From a candidate division WOR-3 bacterium (GTDB taxonomy: Bacteria > Hydrothermota > UBA3072): a DNA stretch of 64,000 bases. The stretch is from positions 99,954 through 163,953 of the forward strand of contig JBDRZZ010000003.1 in NCBI GenBank assembly GCA_039804165.1, written 5' to 3'. A program made the position numbers and the translations under genes. The notes below the pieces were generated by a model that worked only from the letters and a program-made list of their open reading frames with translations, was not told the origin of the DNA and ran no database searches. Positions 1-7,900 of this stretch are shown here, in pieces (within the stretch, counting starts at the first letter, position 1; each line of letters opens with the position of its first letter).

Positions 1-1
1 A

Positions 2-340
2 TTAAAATCTGTAAATTTTCCAGGTCCTGTAGCAAAAATAGTGTCGCAACATCATGAGAGGATGGATGGATCTGGATACCCTTATGGGCTTAAAGGAAAA
101 GATATTATGATTGAGGCGAGAATTATAGGGGTTGCTGATGTTGTAGAAGCAATGAGTTCAAGAAGGCCTTATAGAAGTCCTTATAATATTGAAATTGTTC
201 TAAATGAGATTGAGAAAAACAAAGGAGAGCTTTACGATCCTGAAATAGTAGAGATTTGTATAAAACTTTTTGAAAATGGATTTAAGTTTAAGGAGATAAG
301 CGTATTTGATAAAGATTTAATTGAAAAATGTAGCTTTTGA
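2..340 (+). CDS. HD-GYP domain protein, C-terminal part (5' end outside window)
   Basis: The reading frame is open from base 2, so the gene enters from the left and only its last ~112 codons are present. The visible part contains the hallmark HHERMDGSGYP motif, followed by the helix-rich second half of an HD-GYP domain (ARIIGVADVVEAM, RPYR). Established knowledge: HD-GYP proteins are usually cyclic-di-GMP phosphodiesterases, often fused to receiver, PAS or membrane sensor domains. Any such N-terminal domain would lie outside the window. An internal GTG at 41 is in frame but falls just before the motif and is unlikely to be a start. The stop is TGA at 338-340. The domain call is firm; substrate and signal are unknown. 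Confidence 0.9.
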   Translation, partial: LKSVNFPGPVAKIVSQHHERMDGSGYPYGLKGKDIMIEARIIGVADVVEAMSSRRPYRSPYNIEIVLNEIEKNKGELYDPEIVEICIKLFENGFKFKEISVFDKDLIEKCSF

Positions 341-393
341 GGTAGATAAGGAACTTTTCTTTAGCTCGTTCGTCTTTTATTTTAAGTTACCTC

Positions 394-421
394 TTGACTT
401 ATGTAAAATATAACATATGTT
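394..421 (+). promoter_or_regulatory. Putative sigma70 promoter for the PPIase-pdxA-sprA run
   Basis: TTGACT (394-399) is followed after 16 bp by TATGTT (416-421). A perfect 14-bp palindrome, ATAACATATGTTAT (410-423), overlaps the -10 element, as a repressor site would. A Shine-Dalgarno-like CAGGAGGG lies just before the ATG at 449. The -10 match is imperfect, so this is a moderate call. Confidence 0.45.
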
Positions 422-448
422 ATCATAAAAAAATCCAGGAGGGATTTT

Positions 449-1999
449 ATGGTGTTTATTTTAATTTTACTAGGACTTTTTTCTTCTAAGCCAAAGGAAA
501 AGCCAGTGGCAATAGTGGGAAGCCAGGAAGTTTTTATGAAGGATATTCCGGAAGGGAAAACTATTGAGAAATATGTAAGGGATCTTGTTCTCTTTTTTCT
601 TGCAAAAGAAAAAGGTTATGATGATTCTGTGCGGGCAAATGTAGAGGAGAGATTTAATAGAGAAGTTATTAGAAAGACTTTTAGAGAAAGAATTACAAGA
701 CGTGCAGAACCAACACCTTATGAATGTGTAGTCCATTATATAAATTCTGGTAAGGAGTTGAAGATTCAACTTATCCAAACAGATAAGTTCTCTAACGCTC
801 TTAAGGCTTATTTAGAAATTATGGTGGGAAAGGATTTTGGGAGTGTAGCTGAGAAATATTCTTCTATTCCGGAATTGAAGGAAGCTAAAGGTGAAATAAA
901 AGAACCTCTAAAATATTCTCCATTTTTACCTGTTACTATTAGAAAGATTTTTAATTTAAAGAAAGGAGAGGTTTCATTTCCCATAAAATATGCGAGTTTC
1001 TGGAATATAATAAAGGTAATTGATGTTCAACAACATAATGTTTTTGATAGAGGTAAAATTAGAGGAGAAATTTCAGGACCGAAAATAAAAGGAGAAGTCT
1101 CAAGAGAGAAAGCATCCATTTTTTCTTCCAGGTTAAGAAGACTAATTGAATGGCTTGTGAATACAAAAATTAATTCTAAAGGGCTTTCTTTTCTTTGGGA
1201 GAAAGTAGAATCTCTTGGTAGAGAAGTTTTATTTAGGAAAACAGCTTGGGGAGAGGAAGAATTAAAAGTTGTTTTAGCGAGAAGTGCTCTTGGAGAATAC
1301 ACAATAAATGATCTAATAGAGGATATAAATGCTGGGAAGATAGATATTGCTTTGATAAATAGTGAAAAAGTGGTTGCAGATTTTATAGCGGATTGTATTC
1401 GAAATGAGTTTCTTGTTGTTTTCTCTAAGAGGCTTGGGGCTCATAGAGATCCTTACCTTATTGAAAATTATAATAGAAGTCTTATGAATTCTACGGTAGA
1501 TTTTTTTAGAAGAAAGGAGATTTTGAGTGTAATTACAGAAAATGACGATGAATTAAAGACTTTTTATGAAGCGAATAAAGAAAAATATAGAGTTGAGGAG
1601 AAAAGGAAGGTATATTTAATTGAGGTTCAAGAGGAAAAAGAAGCCCAAGAAATAAGAAGAAAGCTTTTAAGAGGCGCGAAGTTTGAAGTTCTCGCCAAAG
1701 AAAGGTCTATTGGTATTGGGAAGAAGAGAGGAGGGGAGGTAGGTTATATTGGAAGGAAGTATAAAGATCTTGGAGAAGTGGCCTTTCTTCTTAAAAAAGG
1801 AGAGATTTCTAAACCTTTTAAGACGGAGAAAGGTTGGGCAATTATAAAAGTTACAGATATAAAAGAAAGTTATATTCAAGAATATTCAAAAGTAAAAGGA
1901 ACTGTAGCATATGACTACAGAAAACAAAAAGCAGAAGAAATAGAGAATGAGTTTTTTGAACGAAATAAAGAACGTATAGGTGTTAAGATCTTTCTCTAA
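449..1999 (+). CDS. Parvulin-type peptidyl-prolyl isomerase / periplasmic chaperone (516 aa)
   Basis: This protein has a short hydrophobic N-terminus (MVFILILLGLFSS) typical of export. A degenerate PpiC-like segment lies at about residues 95-195, and a better conserved parvulin domain at about residues 395-490 (AEKYS/AKERS-type motif, GGEVGYIGRK, GEISKPFKTEKGWAIIKV). The family catalyses cis-trans prolyl isomerisation and escorts outer-membrane proteins through the periplasm, as SurA and PrsA do. A good Shine-Dalgarno sequence (CAGGAGGG) sets the start. It is the first of three consecutive genes of the same class, followed by pdxA and the giant SprA homologue. That order suggests these chaperones serve outer-membrane protein assembly. 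The exact role of each is inferred. Confidence 0.85.
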   Translation: MVFILILLGLFSSKPKEKPVAIVGSQEVFMKDIPEGKTIEKYVRDLVLFFLAKEKGYDDSVRANVEERFNREVIRKTFRERITRRAEPTPYECVVHYINSGKELKIQLIQTDKFSNALKAYLEIMVGKDFGSVAEKYSSIPELKEAKGEIKEPLKYSPFLPVTIRKIFNLKKGEVSFPIKYASFWNIIKVIDVQQHNVFDRGKIRGEISGPKIKGEVSREKASIFSSRLRRLIEWLVNTKINSKGLSFLWEKVESLGREVLFRKTAWGEEELKVVLARSALGEYTINDLIEDINAGKIDIALINSEKVVADFIADCIRNEFLVVFSKRLGAHRDPYLIENYNRSLMNSTVDFFRRKEILSVITENDDELKTFYEANKEKYRVEEKRKVYLIEVQEEKEAQEIRRKLLRGAKFEVLAKERSIGIGKKRGGEVGYIGRKYKDLGEVAFLLKKGEISKPFKTEKGWAIIKVTDIKESYIQEYSKVKGTVAYDYRKQKAEEIENEFFERNKERIGVKIFL

Positions 2000-2015
2000 A
2001 TGAAGGGAGGAAATT

Positions 2016-2903
2016 ATGTTAAGAAAGATTGGATTAGTTGTAATAATTGTTGGGTGTCTTTTTTCTATCGAGAGTTGCAAAAAGGATAAAGGGCAAAGAG
2101 AAAAAATTGTTGCTAAAGTGGGGAAAACTTATCTAACAGTGGATGACTTTATAGAAATATACCCTCCTCAACTTCTTATACAAGCTCCTAAGAATTATAG
2201 AAAAGCATTAATTGAAAATTGGGTTAATAATGAGATTATATATAGAGAAGCTTTGAAAAAAGGAGTGCATAAGAGACCAGAAATCCAGAAAAGGATAGAT
2301 AGGATTAAGAAACAATTGGTTACGACGAGTTACTTACAAGATTTGTTAGAGAAAGAACAATTTGTTTCTGAGCTTGAGGCAAGAGCTTATTTTGAGAAGC
2401 ATAAAGAAGAATTTAGCACTGTGATAGAGATATCTCATATATCTTCCAATTCAAGAGAAAAAGCAGAAAAGATTCTTTCAGAACTTAAATCTGGAAAGAA
2501 TTTTGCAGAGCTTGCAAAGAAATATTCTACCGATGGAGAGTCTTCTTCAAATGGAGGATATCTTGGAACTTTTAGAATGGGAGAACTTTCTAATTATCCT
2601 CTTTTTGAAAGAGCAGCTTTCTCTCTTAAGAAACCAGGGGAAATATCCCCTGTTTTAGAGACAGAGTTTAATTATGATATAATAAAATTGCATTCAAGGA
2701 AAGAAATTCCTGTAGAATATGAGAAAGTTGCCAATACTATAATCTCTAAGTTAAGAATTGAAAAAATTCAAACGAGAATAGAGAAATTATCAGATTCTTT
2801 AAGGAAGATCTATCCTTATGAGGTATTTCCTGAAGTTTTAGAGGAAGAGCTGGGCGTTCCATCAGTTTTACCAAAAGAGGAAAAAAGTGAATCTTTGAAG
2901 TAA
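2016..2903 (+). CDS. Parvulin-type peptidyl-prolyl isomerase, probable lipoprotein (295 aa)
   Basis: The N-terminal hydrophobic segment ends in ...FSIESCKK. Cys21 is a plausible lipidation site, although the lipobox is not classical. A helical SurA-like N-domain is followed by one PpiC domain at about residues 135-230 (FAELAKKYSTDG, NGGYLGTFRMGEL, PGEISPVLE), the conserved surface of active parvulins. A short basic and acidic tail follows. The likely role is a membrane-anchored folding helper for exported proteins, similar to PrsA. AGGGAGG precedes the ATG by 5 bases. The gene begins 16 bp after the previous PPIase and ends 7 bp before the next one, so the three are surely co-transcribed. Confidence 0.87.
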   Translation: MLRKIGLVVIIVGCLFSIESCKKDKGQREKIVAKVGKTYLTVDDFIEIYPPQLLIQAPKNYRKALIENWVNNEIIYREALKKGVHKRPEIQKRIDRIKKQLVTTSYLQDLLEKEQFVSELEARAYFEKHKEEFSTVIEISHISSNSREKAEKILSELKSGKNFAELAKKYSTDGESSSNGGYLGTFRMGELSNYPLFERAAFSLKKPGEISPVLETEFNYDIIKLHSRKEIPVEYEKVANTIISKLRIEKIQTRIEKLSDSLRKIYPYEVFPEVLEEELGVPSVLPKEEKSESLK

Positions 2904-2910
2904 ATATGTA

Positions 2911-4020
2911 ATGATTTTATTTTTGTTTTTTGCCTTTGATGGAATAGCTTGTGTTGTTGATAGAGAGGTAATAACTCGAGAGGAACTGAGATATATTTCT
3001 GTCTTTTATCCGGGGATTAGTTCTCAGGTTTTGCTTGAAAAACTTATAAATGATAAAATTATTCTTCGGATAGCAGAGGCTGATACTTTAAAAGTAAGTG
3101 ATGAAGAAATTGCAAAAATGAAGGATGAAATGTTGCTGAATAATCCATCCCTTAGTTTTATTCTTAGAGATGAATATCTTGATAAGGTTTATACTGAACA
3201 ACTAAAAGCCCAGGCTTATTCTAATAAACTGGTCTCTTCAAAGTTTAGAGAAAAGTTGAAAATCTCTCCCGGAGAGGTGCACAATTTTTACAACACTTAT
3301 AAAGATTCTTTAAGGATGCCGGAAACTGTTGTTTTTCAAAGATTACAAATTCCTGTTTTATCTCCCGAGAATGACATTTTTCTTAAAAAGGCGAAACGAA
3401 TCTTAGATGAGTACATAAAAGGAATGGATTTCTCTTTACTTGTAAAGAAATATTCTGATGATTTTGCTACAGTTCCTTATGGGGGAAGAATAGGAAGTTT
3501 TACTCCTCAAGATATTCCAATCTATTTTGCTCAGGTTCTTAAACTTGAGGAAGGAGAAGCGGAAATATTTGAGTCTCCTCGGGGCTATCATATTATAAGA
3601 TTAGAAGGAAAAGATGGAATAAATTTAATTCTCTCGCAGATATTAGTGGAGGTTAAACTAAAAGAAGAAGAAATCAGAAGAAGAGAAAGAGAAGCTCTTA
3701 AGATAAAAGAAAAATGGGAAAAAGGAGATACTACCTTTCCTTATGAAATAGAAAGTATGGGGCCTATCCCCCTCAAAGCTCTTACTCCGGAGCTTTTTTC
3801 AATAATTGATGCTCTTAAACCTGGAGAAGTGAGTAAACCAATATTGGAAGGAAGTAAGTTTTATCTTTTTAAGATTGTCAAAAAAGAAGAAAGTAAAGTC
3901 CCAGAATTTTCAGAGATAAAGGATAAACTAACTAGTTTGCTTATCCAGAAAAAAATGTTAAAACTTTTAAGTAAGATTATTGAGGAAGAAAAAAAACACG
4001 TTTTTGTAAAGAAATTATAA
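2911..4020 (+). CDS. SurA-like peptidyl-prolyl isomerase (369 aa)
   Basis: The N-terminus is a signal-like segment (MILFLFFAFDGIAC). The layout then matches SurA: a helical N-domain, a PpiC domain at about residues 135-235 (FSLLVKKYSDD, YGGRIGSFTPQDIP, GYHIIRLEG), a second weaker PpiC-like segment at about residues 240-345 (LKPGEVSKPILEG), and a helical C-terminal tail. SurA carries unfolded outer-membrane proteins across the periplasm. No strong Shine-Dalgarno sequence is visible. The start is taken at the ATG 7 bp after the previous stop, because the hydrophobic signal begins there. It is the third PPIase in a row and lies upstream of pdxA and sprA. Confidence 0.85.
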   Translation: MILFLFFAFDGIACVVDREVITREELRYISVFYPGISSQVLLEKLINDKIILRIAEADTLKVSDEEIAKMKDEMLLNNPSLSFILRDEYLDKVYTEQLKAQAYSNKLVSSKFREKLKISPGEVHNFYNTYKDSLRMPETVVFQRLQIPVLSPENDIFLKKAKRILDEYIKGMDFSLLVKKYSDDFATVPYGGRIGSFTPQDIPIYFAQVLKLEEGEAEIFESPRGYHIIRLEGKDGINLILSQILVEVKLKEEEIRRREREALKIKEKWEKGDTTFPYEIESMGPIPLKALTPELFSIIDALKPGEVSKPILEGSKFYLFKIVKKEESKVPEFSEIKDKLTSLLIQKKMLKLLSKIIEEEKKHVFVKKL

Positions 4021-4048
4021 ATTGAATATATATATTTTGTTCTGAGCA

Positions 4049-4957
4049 ATGATTGGAATAACCTTAGGGGATCCAGGAGGAATTGGTATTGAGGTTACTC
4101 TCAAAGCTCTTTCTAATTTTAAAGAAGGGCGCTTTATCCTTTTTGGGAATGAGAGAGCCTTGGAATATTATTCAAAAAAGTTAAGCCTAAAGATTCCTAA
4201 GAACGCTGAAATATGGAATATTAAGGGTGATTTTTTTATAGGGGAGATTAATCCAAATAATGGAGAAGTTGCTTATAACTCCATAATGGAAGCAATAAAA
4301 GCTGTAAAAAATGGAATGTGTAATGCAATTGTAACAGCTCCTATAAATAAGAAAGCTCTTCAACTTGCAGGCTTTGATTATCCTGGACATACAGAAATTC
4401 TTGCAAGAAATTTTTCTTGCGAAGATTTTGCGATGATGATGGTTTCTGAGGAGATGAAGATAGTATTTGTCACCACCCATATCCCTTTATCTTCTGTTTC
4501 TCTAACTCTTTCGAAAGAAAAAATTATAAAAAAGACAAAATTGGCTTATAAATATCTTAAACTTTATTGGGGTTTAGAGAATCCATCTTTTGGAGTTCTT
4601 GCCTTAAATCCACATAAAGGGGATGAAGGTCTTTTTGGGAGGGAAGAGGAGGAGGTGATAAAACCTGCGATAGAAGAATTGAGGATGGAAGGAGTTAATA
4701 TAGAAGGTCCTTTTCCCTCCGATACGTATTGGATTTCTCAGAGAAAGGACTGCACAGTTGCTCTTTATCATGATCAAGGGATGATTCCATTTAAATTAAA
4801 GAGTTATGGTAAAGGGGTAAATATTACCTTAGGGCTTCCGATTCCTCGAACCTCTCCTGATCATGGAACAGCTTTTGATATAGCTGGGAAAGGAGTGGCT
4901 AATCCCGGGAGTATGAAAGAAGCTATAAAATTAGCTTTGAAGATAGCAGATGTTTGA
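4049..4957 (+). CDS. pdxA: 4-hydroxythreonine-4-phosphate dehydrogenase PdxA
   Basis: This 302-aa protein matches PdxA from end to end. It starts with ITLGDPGGIGIEV and continues with VTAPINKKALQLAGFDYPGHTEILA, THIPL, LNPHKGDEGLFGREE, and YHDQGMIPFKL..GVNITLGLPIPRTSPDHGTAFDIAGKG. The conserved His residues bind the divalent metal. PdxA oxidises 4-phosphohydroxy-L-threonine with NAD in the DXP-dependent pyridoxal-phosphate pathway. Some PdxA-like proteins act on other hydroxy acids, so the precise substrate is not proven. The length is slightly short for the family (~330), with no missing motif. It has no clear Shine-Dalgarno sequence, follows the chaperones by 28 bp, and its 3' end overlaps sprA by 8 bp. 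Confidence 0.92.
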   Translation: MIGITLGDPGGIGIEVTLKALSNFKEGRFILFGNERALEYYSKKLSLKIPKNAEIWNIKGDFFIGEINPNNGEVAYNSIMEAIKAVKNGMCNAIVTAPINKKALQLAGFDYPGHTEILARNFSCEDFAMMMVSEEMKIVFVTTHIPLSSVSLTLSKEKIIKKTKLAYKYLKLYWGLENPSFGVLALNPHKGDEGLFGREEEEVIKPAIEELRMEGVNIEGPFPSDTYWISQRKDCTVALYHDQGMIPFKLKSYGKGVNITLGLPIPRTSPDHGTAFDIAGKGVANPGSMKEAIKLALKIADV

Positions 4958-7900
4958 GCTTCTTTTCTTAACCTCCTACGTTAATATTTCTAAATTTTCG
5001 GATGAGCTATATTATAGATATTATAGAAATGAAGTCTCTGAGGCTCCTATTTTGATTAGAGATGTTATTCTTGCTAATTATTATTATAACGGTTATTATT
5101 TATATTCGGAAGGAGGGGAAAGTTTTAGTTTATGGGGGGAAAAACTCTTAGAAGAGAAATTTGGTATCCTACTTTATGGAGAAATAAAAAAAAGTCTCCG
5201 AAAGAGTTCTAAAGTTAAAAGAGAAGAGGGGTTAATTCCGGACATTGAACTTGAGTTGAAGATGCCGAGAGGGCTTTCTTATATATTGGGAGAGGGAGGG
5301 GAGATAAAAGTTAAGGGTTCTCAATCAATAGATTTAAGATTAGAGCAAACGAAAAATACTTACTCTTTTCAGGAAGCACTTCCTTCATACTCATATCCTC
5401 AGATTATCCTTGAGCAGAGACTTAAGGCAAATGTAGATGGAACAATAGGAACTAAATTAAATGTGGAGATCGATCACGATTCTGAACGGTCTGAGCAGGA
5501 GAATGACCTAAAAATATGGTATGGAGGAAGAAGCGGAATGGATACAGAGATTGAGGATGAGATAATTCAAGAACTACATTTAGGTGATGTTGGAAGTATG
5601 GGTGGAGATAAATTATTTGGCATTTCAACAAGAGGTCAGTTTGGTTCAACAACTTTTGACTTAAATATTGGAAAACTTGAAACTGACGAGGTTTCTGGGA
5701 GCGATTACGTAAGCGTAAGTTCTCAGACAATCATTCGTAATGAGAGAGATTACGTAGATGGATTTTATTATACTGGGCTCAAAATTATTCCAGATTCCAT
5801 AATAGAATATGGTCTTTTTGCTAGTGTGGGAGGTGATTTTAGTGGAATACCCACATCTTTGTTTGAATTTAATGGAGAATATATTGGAGAGGCTCGTTTT
5901 TTAGAGCTTGAGAAAGGTAAAGATTACGAACTTAGAGAATTATTAATTTCTGGAAAGAGAAGAAGATTACCTTATTTTCGTATAATAAACTTAGGCAAAA
6001 TAATAGATGGAAGGACAAGATTGGGAGTATATATCATTTATGCAGATTCAACAGGTAAAATAGACACGCTTGGGGGAATTAAAAGAGATCCTACGGATCC
6101 TAAAAGAATTGAATCTCTTACACTTTATCAGCTAAGATCTCCAAATCCAACACCTTCCGATCCATCGTGGTGGCTTAGAATGCGGAATGTGTATAGTTTT
6201 GGGAAAGGGGAAGAAGGGCCTTTCAATCTTAGGGTTGATATTTACAAAATTATTTCTGGTGGGAATGATGAGGAGACTAATGATAAAGGGATACCATATG
6301 CCCAAATTCTTGGAATTAATAAATCAAAGGGATTGATAGATCCAAATCAGGTTCTTTGGGAGGATGGTTGTATTATCTTTCCAGAGCCTTATCCTTTCTT
6401 AAATCCTGAGTTGGGGAGTGATACTGTTCCAGAAATTTATAGAAAATCAATTGATTTATTCCCAGAGATAGGTAAAAAATATAAAATAGTAATTACAACA
6501 ACTTCTTCTATAAGGTCCTTTACTTTGAAAGGAATGAAACCTATAGTTGAAGGCTCAGAAGTATTGACTGTGGAAGGAGGTAGAACTTTACAAAAAGGGA
6601 TAGATTATACAATAAATTATTATACAGGTGAAGTAGAACTTAAAGAAGGATTAGTGTTACCGCCGGATGCTAAGATTCGGTATTCTTTTAAAAGTCAACC
6701 TTTACTCTCGTTTAAGTCCCAATATAGGAGTAAGCTAAATCTTCAATCTAATTTTATCAAAGATGGGAAGTTGAATTTTGATCTTCAGTTTCTTTCTAGA
6801 TCAGATAAAGGTGTTTTCCGTCCCGTGGTAGGTAAGGAGCCTTCAAACATTGCTTCAGGGAAACTTGATTTTTCTCTTAGAAAAGAGCCTGAGTTCTTAA
6901 GTGATTTCTTTAGTAAAATGCCTTTTGTGGATGATAAGAGCAAATCTGGATTTGCAATAAATGGAAACTATGGTTTTTCCTTACCTAATCCTGCCTCCAA
7001 TGGAAAAAGTTATCTGGATGATATGGAATCAATTAATCTTTCTTTGAATATTGGGCTGGAGGATTTTAGATGGTCTTATAGTAGCGTCCCTAATGGAAAT
7101 AATATAAATAATATTTGCAAGATAGACTGGTTTACCGATAGATATTATTATTATAGTAGGATATTTCCTGCTTATTCTGAAGCTTCTTTTAGTGAAAATC
7201 GGACTAGTGTTTTGGTTCTTTATTTCCAACCTAAAAACGTTGAAAGCTGGGGTGGAATTATGCAGGCTTTTACCCGAGCGCAGAATTTCTCCAAAAAGGA
7301 TTTTCTTGAGATATGGATTAAAGGAGATGGAGGAGAGTTCATATTTGAAATGGGATCAAGAATGGCAGAGGATGCCCCAAGATGGGGTAAAAGTTCTAGT
7401 GGTTTGGATTCTTTAATCCAACCAAATGGAATTTTAGATAAAGAAGACAAAAATGGAGATGGGCTTTTGCAGGCAGAAGAAGATTGTGGGCTTGATGGTG
7501 TTAGGATGAATGATGAAAATTGGTTTTATAGACCAGATACTTTATATGATGAAGGGGTAGATGATTATTATGGTAAAGGAGGAAGTTTTAAAGATTCTTT
7601 AAAAAGCCATAATAAGGAAGGGAATGGTCGATTGGACTCAGAAGATCTTAATGGAGATTTTATCCTTGAAAAAAATAATGATTACTTTAGATATAAGATA
7701 GATCTTTCCTCTCAAAAATACTTGTCAAAAGAAGGCCTCAATGGGTGGAAGGTTTTTATAATACCCCTAAGGGATTCCTCTTGTTACGAAAAAATAGGGA
7801 ATCCTTCTTTTGATAACATTGTTTATACAAGAATATGGCTTAGAGGATTTAGGGAAAATACAAGAATTACAATAGCCAAAATAGAGGCAGTTGGTAACGA

